A stretch of 64,000 nt of DNA from Anolis sagrei (lineage: Eukaryota > Chordata > Lepidosauria > Squamata > Anolidae). Made by a program: the position numbers and the translations under genes. Positions 1 through 9,600 of this stretch are shown in pieces. The stretch is from the NCBI RefSeq assembly GCF_037176765.1, contig NC_090023.1, positions 126,799,866 to 126,863,865 of the forward strand. Direction: 5' to 3'. The notes beneath the pieces are model-generated. The model had not been told where the DNA came from. It saw only the letters and a program-made list of their open reading frames with translations, and did not search any database. Numbering within the stretch: the first letter of the stretch is position 1; the number at the start of each line of letters is the position of its first letter.

Positions 1-20
1 TATTATTATTATTATTATTA
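1..20. repeat. (TTA)n microsatellite
   Basis: The window opens in seven TAT/ATT units, probably the A/T-rich tail of a repeat cut by the window edge. Confidence 0.8.
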
Positions 21-372
21 AATGTTATTTGTTTTCTGCCTTTCCTCACAGCTTGGGGCAGTGTGGTTAAAACAGATTCTGGTATGTAGCGGGGGAAGGG
101 GGGCTTGAGGGGCTTCAGCCCCCCTCCCCCAAATTCTGATGGTGGTCCACAAGAAGGCCTTACTGGTAAATTATTTAAACTGTTATGTTTATTCATATCA
201 TGATCTGATCACCATGCTCAATATATCCTATTGGGATAATGATACAAAAGGTTTGCTAGGGTAGATCCTCAGCGCCCCCCCCCCCCATCAAAATCCTGGC
301 TATGGGCCTGAACAGATTACTATAATATGATGAAATGCATATATTGAAATACACTTAACAAATACTAGACTC

Positions 373-537
373 ATAAGATCATAGAGTTGGAAAAGATCCC
401 AAGGGTCATCCAGACCAACTCCCTTCTAACAGGAACACACAATCAAAACACTCCTGACAGATGGCAATCCAGCCTCTGCTTAAAAACCTCCAAAGACTGA
501 GACTCCACCACACTCCAAGGTAGCATATACCACTGCC
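373..537 (-). repeat. CR1-like LINE 3' end, old copy
   Basis: It starts with the CR1-type end (atcatagagttgg), then follows the same order of words as the younger copies at 5529 and 24948 (gacagatggc, ccagcctctg, ctccaccacactcc). Clearly diverged. Confidence 0.7.
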
Positions 538-559
538 AAATTAATAAAATGAAAGTTAA

Positions 560-869
560 AATTCATAGTTTAAAAGTGACTGGGACCAGAAACATTTTGA
601 ATTTGGGAAGACCTGCGTTTGCAGTTACATACATAATGGTGCAGGCGGGTCCCATGTCTCAGTATTAAATTCATTTATGTTTCATATGTACCACATACAC
701 ATAATCTGAAGGTCATGTTATACACCATATTTTTAATATAGTTGTGTGCATAACATAACATTTGTGTACATTGAGCCCTCAGAAAGCAAAGGTGTCGCTA
801 ATCCATCCAAGCGGGTATTTTTGGATTTTGCAGTGTTTTAGATTTCCAAACAAGGGATGCTCAACCTGG
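560..869 (+). mobile_element. Tigger/pogo-like non-autonomous DNA transposon, old copy
   Basis: Shares tgggaccagaa, a stretch near ttcatttatgtttcatatg and the end gggatgctcaa with the copy at 37824-38139. The left end is lost. Confidence 0.55.
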
Positions 870-1098
870 AATGAACTACAGAATAGCTCAGTCCCATAGT
901 TGTTAGTTGCCTTTATAGTGAAAAACAATTTCTGGTTTCTCCAAAGCCACAAAAACCATTCTGGGCAAATTTCTGGATTTTTATGTCTTCCCAAATCTTT
1001 TTTTTTTGTTTTGTTTTGTTTTGTTCCAACTGCATCAATGAGGAATATAGACACTGGCCCCACCTACACTGCCATATAATGCAGTGTTTTAAATTGTA

Positions 1099-1797
1099 TT
1101 ATTACTTACTTAGTTGATCCCTTGTAGCTTGAGAATGATGGCCTTTCAGATGTGGTGACTTGGTGGTGGGTCCACAGGTGACTGTGGAGCCCTATTCTTG
1201 ATCCGCATGTTCTCCTGAAGTGAGGACATTGGTTTCCAGGTGGAAGGTGGTCCCAGTCAGGGTTGGCTTGACACGGCTTCCTCTTGGCACGTTCCTCTTT
1301 TTCACCCTCCATTTGTGCCTCTTCAAATTCTTCAGCACCACTGGTCACAGCTGACCTCCAGTGGTCGAGGGCCTGACTGGGACCACCTTCCACCTGTTCT
1401 TCCCAGGGCTTCCCAGTTCTCAGTGTCTATGCCAGAGTTTTTAAGGTTGGCTTTGAGGCCATCTTTACATCTCTTTTCCTGTCCACCAACATTCCGTTTT
1501 CTGTTCTTAAGTTCAGAGTAGAGCAACTGCTTTGGGAGACGGTGGTCAGGCATCCGGACAATGTGGCCGGTCCAGCGGAGTTGATGGCAGAGGACCATCG
1601 CTTCAATGCTGGTGGTCTTTGCTTCTTCCAGCACGCTGACGTTTGTCCACTTGTCTTCCCAAGATATTTGCAGGATTTTCCGGAGGCAGTGCTGATGGAA
1701 TCGTTCCAGGAGTTGCATGTGACGTCTGTAGACAGTCCACGTTTCGTAGGCATAGAGCAGGGTTGGGAGGACAATAGCTTTATAGAACTGCATTAAT
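1099..1797 (-). mobile_element. Non-LTR retrotransposon (LINE) 3' end with RT C-terminal frame
   Basis: The minus strand reads about 150 codons of LINE ORF2 C terminus (VLPTLLYAYETWTVY, then CHQLRWTGHIVRMPDHRLPK), then in another frame a C2H2-like end (CPHFRRTCGSRIGLHSH). A frame change separates the two parts. The clade (RTE- or L2-related) was not resolved. It appears to have landed in a MITE: a MITE half lies at 1058-1098 and MITE-like sequence follows 1797. Confidence 0.75.
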
Positions 1798-2259
1798 TCT
1801 ACAGAGTAGATGCATTATGAGTTGCATTGATATCAGGACCTCAGTGACTGCAGTTTGGTGCATATTTATGTACAATGTGTGCAGGATGTTGGCTGTTCAA
1901 TACACCTTCTAAACTTCTTGGCGGCCATGGGCATGAGAGGTGATGAGACATGGTCATCAAAGAACAAGGTTTCAAACAACAATTCTGAAGTTTCAGACCA
2001 TTTTCAGATTACGTGAGCAAACACAAGCAAGCATGTAAAATGTCATGGCCATTCTATACAGATTATTTCTGTTGCTTTGGTCTACAACAGAGGACACGAT
2101 AAAACTGGACTGTGATAGCATGAGCACTAGTGTTAAAAACAAATGCATTTGGATGAAGTGGAGGAAATAGTGCTGCAGCGGTTCTCCACTTTTAGAGATC
2201 AAAGCAATGAGTTCCAGATGTCTGTCACCTGTCTTCAGGTAAAGTTAGAGGGTCCCCAA

Positions 2260-2556
2260 TCTATATAAATAATGTTCATTTGTGGGATTAACAAAACTCA
2301 AAAACCACTGGGCAAATTTACACCAAATTCGGACACAATACACCTATCAGGCCAACAAGTGACCATCACTCATAAAAACACTGAAAAATACAGTGGAAGA
2401 GACTTAAAAAGCCAAAAACTAAAAAAACAACATTACAACTTATGCACAAAACCACATATATACACATATACACACATATATACATACACATATATACACA
2501 CACAAAACACATATACACAGACTGGGCCACAGCAATGTGTGGCAGGGGACGGTTAG
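2260..2556 (+). mobile_element. Helitron-like non-autonomous element
   Basis: Begins A|TCTATATAAAT and ends with a hairpin (GCCAC/GTGGC, 2526-2543), nine bases, then TTAG|T. This resembles the Helitron TC...hairpin...CTRR layout. The inside holds an (AC/ATAC)n tract at 2450-2515. A second copy with the same ends lies at 8458-9109 in inverse orientation. Confidence 0.6.
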
Positions 2557-3837
2557 TGATGAAATAAAATTAAACTGCTAGTCTGATTAGTTTCCGTAAT
2601 CTTTTGCTTCAAACAAGAAGATGACTTAGGCCACTTTAGTTACTGTCTTGGATATATTTGACAGATGCCATGGTCAGTAGATGTGCATGGATAGCTAGTG
2701 TGATGTTTGCTGGCTAATTTGTGCACATCGTATTTTGGAATTTTTCTAAAAAGTGGTACATCTGTTAATTTAATAATCAAATTACAGGCAACCTGATACT
2801 GAGTTGGAGCTACTGGTAAGCGGGGTGAGTGGGGGGGGGGGGGGGGTTGATGTAGGAGAAAACTCTAGGTCTAAGTACAAAGTACCAGCAGTAGTATTGT
2901 AGTATCACCAAAAATGCAACACCGTGTGAAGTTCATGGTCCTGTTTATCCAGCAGTAAATATCCTAAAGGCATCTGATTGATCCTGGAAGCCAAACATGT
3001 TCAACTCTGGTTAATACTTGGACAAAGACCAGGTACTATGGATATTTCACAGGAAGAAGATGGTAAAACAATCTCTGAGTATGTCTTGCTATGAAATCCA
3101 TACGATTACCATAAGTTGACATGGGGATTAAAGGCACATGCAAACAAATGCTTGTTCATACATAGAACACTAATGCCTTCAGTACACAACTATTTATTAG
3201 GATATTTTAGTGGCCTCTAGTGGTTATTAGTGGCATTAATATTTTTAGAATAACCATTGGCTCCTTTTTATTTTATTATTTTTTTCCCAAATACAATAAA
3301 AGTTCACTCACAAGTAATAACTTAAAAAGGCAGGGAGAAATGTTGAAAAAAAGTGAATAGAAGAAATAAAATATATAGTAATTTCAAACTGCTTTTTAAG
3401 CAATCTTTTTTCAAAAAGTCTCTACTGATTTTTCTTGAATCAAATTGAGATTGGATCCATTTCTGGTAGCTCATTCAGTGACCATTTTCCCTCCATGGCT
3501 ATGAATATATTCTTCTAAGTCTAGGCACACAACAGTCTTGCCACTACAATCATGTATTGAAGAAGTCTTCTATGGCTCCTTTTTAGTTGTTGTTCCATAT
3601 GTTTTCTTTGACCAGTGTTTTGTTTTACCACATTGTTAAGAACTGAACTTTATATTGACTGGTGTTTTATTTTCCCAGACTGTAGTAAATTTGTTCTTTC
3701 CAAGTTTACTACAATTCAGTCTGGCTTTACCTTACATTAATGACTCCAACTGCAAGCTGGTTTAGTTGAATTAATCCGGTAAAAAGGATATATGCCACAG
3801 AATGAAGACAGGTTGTGTATTTGTGTAAGCAGCAAAT
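2557..3837. other. Upstream stretch without recognised features
   Basis: AT-rich DNA with a G run at about 2831-2847. No gene, exon or named repeat was recognised. Confidence 0.6.
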
Positions 3838-4063
3838 GGGAGCCCCCGGTGGCACAGTGGGTTAAATCCTTGTGCTGGCAGGACTGTTGACTGAAAGGTC
3901 AGCAGTTTTAATCTGGGGAGCAGGGTGAGCTCCTATCTGTCAGCTCCAGCTTTTCATGCAGGGACATGAGAGAAGCCTCCTACAGGATGGTAAAACATCC
4001 AGGCATCCCCTGGGCAATGTCCTTGCAGATGGCCATTTCTCTCACGTCAGAAGTGATTTACAG
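3838..4063 (+). repeat. tRNA-derived lizard SINE
   Basis: A-box-like GGTGGCACAGTGGGTTAA and a decayed B box near aggtcagcagttttaatc mark a tRNA-derived head. The tail contains gtcagaagtgatt, resembling the end of the BovB-like LINE at 11440-12225. Confidence 0.8.
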
Positions 4064-4065
4064 TT

Positions 4066-4155
4066 CAATGCAGTTAAACTGCATTATATGAGTTTACACT
4101 GAGCATATAATGCAAGTTTCCAACAGCATTATATGGCAGTGTAGATGGGACCTGA
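4066..4155. repeat. Short palindromic MITE
   Basis: Paired words around tgcattatatg and catataatgca, ending ggcagtgtagatggga. It abuts the SINE. Confidence 0.55.
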
Positions 4156-5454
4156 GCTTCCTTTTGGGGTTGAAGACAGCTTTTAAGGGATGTTTCCTGG
4201 CAATAAGCAGTGGTTGTACGTATTTTAAAATATAGAACAGACTGGTTTAAAAATGAATATCAAAGAATTTAAGGCTATTTCACATCTTGATATATTTCAG
4301 TCCTTCTCCAGAAAATTACACTATAATCCCACGCAGATCTACAGAAATCCAAGGGTTTGTTTCTCAATAAATCTACTGGGGATAATGGATGATGACCTGT
4401 TAGGATCACAACCTACTGGGGATTATGGTTCATGACCTGTTAGGATCATAACCTATTGGTTCGCAGAGTTATGTAGGTGTTCCTCTAGCTTATTGAGTAA
4501 TGGATGGTCGCTAGGCACATAGTTTCTATTAAGTGCTCTCAGCAGACAAAGATTCAAATTGACTTCTTTAAAAATAGCTTGTTTGTTTACTCATAGCTTC
4601 ATGTACTAAAATATACAGGCACATTTCTTGTCATGTTAAATTTTAAAACATTTTGGTTTGTATCTTTAACTTATTGTCTTTAATAGTCTTTTCAAAAACT
4701 ATATTGTTCTGTACAGTTCTCTTTCATAACAGTCTACTATTGAAGAATTCAAGCTTCAACAGTTTTCTAACTTTCTACATTGACATCTGACTGAAAAACA
4801 GACTTCTGTACTCAAGCTGACTCAAGACTTAGCTGTCATTCCTCAACTATTATCATGTTTAAAATGCATTATAAACAGTCCCGTGATCTGCAGCCCCTCG
4901 CACTGCCTCAAGTATATAGAGCTAAGGAAACTGCAAACCAAAGTAGACATAAGCCTTCGACAATACAAAGTAGACATACACTTTGGGAAATAAAACGACA
5001 CATTATAAACAGACATAACATTAAATAGAGGAGGCTTGAGAAGGTTGCGATCTCCAACAAAATCGCTACCCTCAAGTCTTTCTGAAACGAATGAGGTTAG
5101 TGTGATATAAGTTAATCACATCCCATTGATTTCTTATGAGTTTGTATGTAATTTTCCTGGACGGAGACTTTGTATTAAGAATACAAGTTTAGAGCCCTTG
5201 ATCCTGAATTCCGAAATATTCCTAAACAGTCCAAATGGCTGGCTGAGATAGAAACACCTTTGCTTTCTTATGCTTTAAGATGTACAAGCTTTGTTTAACA
5301 TAAAGTTACACAAATATTATGTATGAAATTACTCTCAGGCTGTGCGTTTAAATTGTAAAAGCAGTTTGTGTTTAGACATTTCCAAGATATATCAGTATTC
5401 TAAAATCCCACAATATGGAACATTTTTTTTCTGAATGAGGTCACCATCCCAAAG
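4156..5454. other. AT-rich upstream stretch with a tiny duplicated-flank insertion
   Basis: No gene was recognised. A near-exact short tandem (cctactgggga...) lies near 4371-4425. At 4939-4978 a 13-bp direct repeat brackets 14 bases that match a dispersed-repeat terminus (see findings). Confidence 0.55.
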
Positions 5455-6194
5455 GGATGCATCTACACTGGAGAATGAGTGCAGTTTGACACCACTTTAA
5501 CTGCTATGGAACTCTGGGGTTTGTACAATCATAGAATCAAAGAGTTGGAAGAGACCTCATGGGCCATCCAGTCCAACCCCCTGCCAAGAAGCAGGAATAT
5601 TGCATTCAAATCACCCCCGACAGACGGCCATCCAGCCTCTGTTTAAAAGCTTCCAAAGAAGGAGCCTCCACCACACCCCGGGGCAGAGAGTTCCACTGCT
5701 GAACGGCTCTCACAGTCAGGAAGCTCTTCCTAATGTTCATATGGAATCTCCTTTCTTGTAGTTTGAAGCAATTATTCCGCTTCCTAGTCTCCAGGGCAGC
5801 AGAAAACAAGCTTGCTCCCTCCTCCCTGTGGCTTCCTCTCACATATTTATACATGGCCCTCATCATGTCTCCTCTCAGCCTACTCTTCTTCAGGCTAAAT
5901 ATGCCCAGCTCTTTAAGCCGCTCCTCATAGGGCTTGTTCTCCAGACCCTTGATCGTTTTAGTCGCCCTCCTCTGGACACTTTCCAGCTTGTCAATATCTC
6001 TCTTCAATTGTGGTGCGCAGAATTGGACACAATATTCCAGGTCTGGTCTAACCAAGGCAGAATAGACTGTAGTTCGATGAGGCACCAACATTCTTTGGCA
6101 GAACGAGCTAAATGCCTTGTAAAACTACAACTCCCATGATATCATGGCAGTGAAAGTGGTGTCAAACTGCATTAATTTAGAGTGTAGAGGCAAC
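5455..6194. mobile_element. Palindromic MITE split by a CR1 insertion
   Basis: The left half (gcatctacactggag ... cagtttgacaccactttaac) is at 5455-5528. The matching inverted right half (aaagtggtgtcaaactgc ... agagtgtagagg) is at about 6076-6194. The CR1 lies between them. The right half carries the ZNF143-like word actacaactccc at 6124-6135. Confidence 0.75.
5529..6068 (-). mobile_element. CR1 LINE, 5'-truncated, open RT C-terminal frame
   Basis: The minus strand encodes the CR1 ORF2 end ([40 protein letters not shown], then [20 protein letters not shown]) without a stop over about 150 codons. The 3' end is the usual attctatgat type. It looks fairly young. Confidence 0.9.
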
Positions 6195-6279
6195 CATTGT
6201 TATTTCAAGACTTATTCTGTGCAACTTGGAAGCAAACACCGTCAAACTTTCAAAAGTAGCGCCCTGGTGTCGCCCTCCT

Positions 6280-6287
6280 TGACGTCA
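6280..6287 (+). promoter_or_regulatory. DNAJC3: Palindromic CRE (TGACGTCA)
   Basis: A perfect 8-bp CREB/ATF site at the upstream edge of the CpG-rich region. A second TGACGT core lies near 6328-6333. Possible inputs are CREB/ATF factors. Use in vivo is inference. Confidence 0.55.
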
Positions 6288-6459
6288 CAGAGCTTGAAAG
6301 GAACTTCATTCCCAAGAGAGGGCAAGCTGACGTCCGTCCGCGCCGGCTTCAACGCCTCCTAACGCGCATGCCCGGGGAGGAGGGGGCGGGGCCCGCTGAC
6401 CATGGGCTCTCCTGCTCTCCACGTTCCCCTAGCCGGGGGCGGGGCTTGAGGCGGCGCGG

Positions 6460-6478
6460 CCAATCAGCGGCTCCCACG
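6460..6478 (+). promoter_or_regulatory. DNAJC3: ER stress response element (ERSE)
   Basis: CCAAT at 6460-6464, nine bases (cagcggctc), then CCACG at 6474-6478. This matches the full ERSE consensus bound by NF-Y plus ATF6/XBP1. It lies 98 bp upstream of the start codon. DNAJC3 is a known target of the unfolded protein response, so the site is likely functional. Confidence 0.85.
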
Positions 6479-6504
6479 ACCCAGCCCCAGGAACCTGGCT
6501 GAGA

Positions 6505-6633
6505 ATGTTGAGAGAGTTGAAGAGTCCCGAACTCCACTTTGACGCGGGTCGGGCGGCGCACGTGGGAACGCAGCAATGGTCTCTCCCCGGGCTTGCGTGC
6601 ACAAGCTGGCCTCGGCGCTGCCCTTACTCTTGA
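6505..6633 (+). other. Possible overlapping upstream ORF in DNAJC3 leader
   Basis: An out-of-frame ATG at 6505 opens a 42-codon frame that runs over the DNAJC3 start codon and ends at TGA 6631-6633. It matters only if transcription starts upstream of 6505. Because the ERSE lies at 6460-6478, the main start may be downstream of it. Confidence 0.25.
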
Positions 6634-6657
6634 CGCTGTGGGACCTCCACTTTGAGG
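6576..6657 (+). CDS. DNAJC3: DNAJC3 exon 1 (signal peptide)
   Basis: Residues 1-27 plus one base. The start context GCAATGG has G at -3 and G at +4. The protein opens [10 protein letters not shown], followed by a Leu-rich core (ALPLLLTLW), a typical ER signal. Cleavage is expected near the Gly-Ala junction formed with exon 2, as in human. The donor is G|GTGAGG. Confidence 0.95.
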
Positions 6658-9600
6658 GTGAGGAGGCTGGGAAGGGGGAGAGGGGTTCTTTTCCTGGGAA
6701 ATCAATTGGGACAAGGTTAACTTAGACTGCATTTGCCTTTATCCTCTGTCAGCCTTTTGGGGTCGCTCCCTGAATGTGTGGATTGAGGTCTAGGGTGCAT
6801 CTACACTGTAGAACTTAATGCAGTTTGACACAACTTTAACTGCCATGGCTCATTGCTATGGCATCCTGGGAAATGTAGTTTTACAAGGTCTGGCAAAAAA
6901 CCAAACTTCCCCAAAGTACAAAACCCAAGTTAAAGTGGAGTCTTCGTGGTATGGTATAGATGTGCCCACACCTCACATTTATAGCACTTTGATACCGCTT
7001 TAACTCCCTTGGCTGTTTCCCGTGGAATTCTAGGCTCTGAAATTTGACGAATGATAATAACTTAAGACTTCTTTGCCTGAAAGTTTTAATAGTATTCGGT
7101 GATTTGACAAACTTTGGTCTTAAGCGTGTTTTGGACTTCAACTCCCAGAAGCCTCAGCTGCTGTGGCTAGTGGTGAGGGATTCTGGGAGCTGAAGTCCAA
7201 AACACTCAGAAGGCCAGAGCTTGGGAAACTCTGGGGGATTCTGTTTCCCTCGCCAAATACAAATCCCAGCGTTGCGTCAGATGTTTTCAAAGTGCTATAG
7301 TTACATGGTGTGAAGTCTACATTAGGAAGCAGGACTTCTTCCTGGTCCTGGAAAGGCTCAGGAAGAGACTTGAGATGTGCGATAGGATTCCTATGTATGA
7401 GTGCATCCACACTGTAGAATTATTGCAGTTTGACACCACTTGAACTGGCATGACTCAATGCTATGACCTTATGGGAGGCACCAGCAAGCAGGGAAAGGCC
7501 TTATAAAACTATAACTCCTATGATTCCATCTATACCTGAGAACAGGCCTGGGCAAACTTTGGCCTTCCAGGTGTTTTGGACTTCAACTCCCACAATTCCT
7601 AACAGCCTATCGGCTGTTAGGAATTGTGGGAGTTGAAGTCCAAAACACCTGGAAGGCCAAAGTTTGCCCAGGCCTGCTCTAGAATGGATGCATTTTGGTG
7701 CCACTTAACTGCCATGGCTCAGTGCTGTGGAATCATGGGAATTGTAGTTTTTCTATGTGCCTCATCACACTAGAACTCCCAGGATTTCACTCCCAGGACG
7801 ATACCACTTTAATCATAGCAGTTAAAGTGATACTATACTGCATTAACAGTGCAGATGCACCCATGTCTTTGAATCCTGTTCCCTGTAAGTGTTTAGGATT
7901 TCAGCCGTTCACCTAAGGGAGTGCCCAGTTGACATCCTTCTTCCTTGTTTCGCCCCAATCTCTTCCAACGTCATTCTCATTCTCAGACGACAATGACTTC
8001 TGGTCTTGCTGCTTTATATGTAAAATGGGAATATCAATCGTAACAATGGGATGATGTTATTGAAGGTCTTTTGAACATCAAAGGAAAGTGACATAAAAAC
8101 TCTGAGTTGGAGGATCACGTGTAAGACAAGGCTTGCTAGTGTGAGTAAGTTCTGAGGTCCATGAATACGGATTTGTAGTGCAAATATAATGTGTGGCCTC
8201 TTAGCACATAAACGGTTAGCAAACATTCAGAAAGTTACAAAAGTTACAGTGAGATCCTGTTAGTTTCTCAGCTTCCTTCCTTTTGTGGACAAGAGAGACC
8301 GTCATGTGGCTATGAGGGTTGTTTTGGGCCATGATGCTCAACTTACATAATACCAAAGAATAATATAATAACAACCATACTATATTAACATTACTTTCAT
8401 AATGCATATAGTCTTGCAGTAGTAATAGCTTTGATTAATGTCTTTGTTTTGATATTACTGGTTGTACGCGCCACGCATTGCTGTGGCCAACCTTCCTCTC
8501 CCTCTTTCCTTCCTTCCCTTTTTTATTTCATTCTCTTCCTTCTCTTCCTTTTCCTTTCCTTCCCCCCTTTTCTTTCCCTTCCCCTTTCTCCCTTTTCTTC
8601 CTTCTCTACTTATTCTTGGACTGCAACTCCCAGCAGTCCTCTTGATCAATCGATCTATATCTACCTATTTATCTCCATCTGAATCTATCTGGGGGATTGC
8701 TGAGAGTTGCAGTCCAGGAATAGGAAATTGGAAATATGCAGGGATTGGGATGCTCTCAAAGAAATCCAAGGAGAAGAAAGCTTGTATCTTGGAAGCGGTG
8801 CATTTGGATCATCCTCCTCTCCTAAAGGGCCTGGTTTAGAGGATGCTGGGAGCTGTAGTCCGAAAGAGAGTGTGGATATGCTTTTGTGTGTTTTGTTTGC
8901 CAGGGGAGTTGTTTTTGGGCATGCCCTGTAGCGTCTTTTTGCTTTTTTGGCCTTTTAAGTCCCTTCTATTGTGTTTTTCAGTGTTTTTATGAGTGATGGT
9001 CACTTGTTGGTGTGATAGGTGTACTGTGTCCAAATTTTGTGTCAATTTATCCAGCAGTTTTTGAGTTATGTCAAACCCACAAATGAACATTACATTTTAT
9101 TTAAATAGATTATTATTACTACTTATATATAGCTTTTCTCTTTTAGACTCAAAGTGGTATTCCACTTTCTCTTATATTAGACCCTTCTACACAGCTGAGT
9201 AAAATCCCACAGTTATTGACTCATATAACTAAGGGCCCTTCTACACAGCCCTATATCCCAGAATATCAAGGTAGAAAAACCCACATTATCTCAGTGTGGA
9301 CTCAGTTAACCCAGCTCAAAGCAGATATTGTGGGATTTTCTGCCTTGATATTCTGAGATATAGGACTGTGTGGAAGGGCCCTTAGAGATCCCTTTTTATT
9401 TCCCAATTTAGTCTTAATTTCTATATGATGGGAGTATTTTTTCTTGCTGTTACTTTACTTTTTTGTAATGCTAAGCACATAAACCTTTTTAATTAGATCT
9501 TCAAATGTAAATAAAAGTAAATCTCATAAATTTAAAAAAACCCAGGCACTAAAATAGAAAACAGCAATTTAAAAAAATCATATGTAAAAATATCCCCATG

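Larger units (their letters stand above)
6240..6660 (+). promoter_or_regulatory. DNAJC3: DNAJC3 CpG-rich, TATA-less promoter
   Basis: This is the only strongly CpG-rich stretch in the window. It has GC boxes (GGGGCGGGGC) near 6383-6392 and 6436-6445, an E-box CACGTG at 6559-6564, a perfect CRE and a perfect ERSE. No TATA box lies at a suitable distance from exon 1. The start of transcription is not visible directly and probably lies between the ERSE and the ATG at 6576. Confidence 0.8.

Noticed and set aside
1332-1793. 153-codon minus frame with a zinc-finger-like end downstream
   Set aside because: The wording is that of a LINE ORF2 terminus. The C2H2-like motif belongs to the element.
5606-6091. 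161-codon open frame on the minus strand
   Set aside because: It is the CR1 reverse-transcriptase C terminus, not a host gene. The same applies to the frames at 25027-25494 and 58288-58649.
1-6200. Search for the neighbouring gene DZIP1 upstream of DNAJC3
   Set aside because: No exon resembling it was recognised. In human it lies tens of kilobases away.
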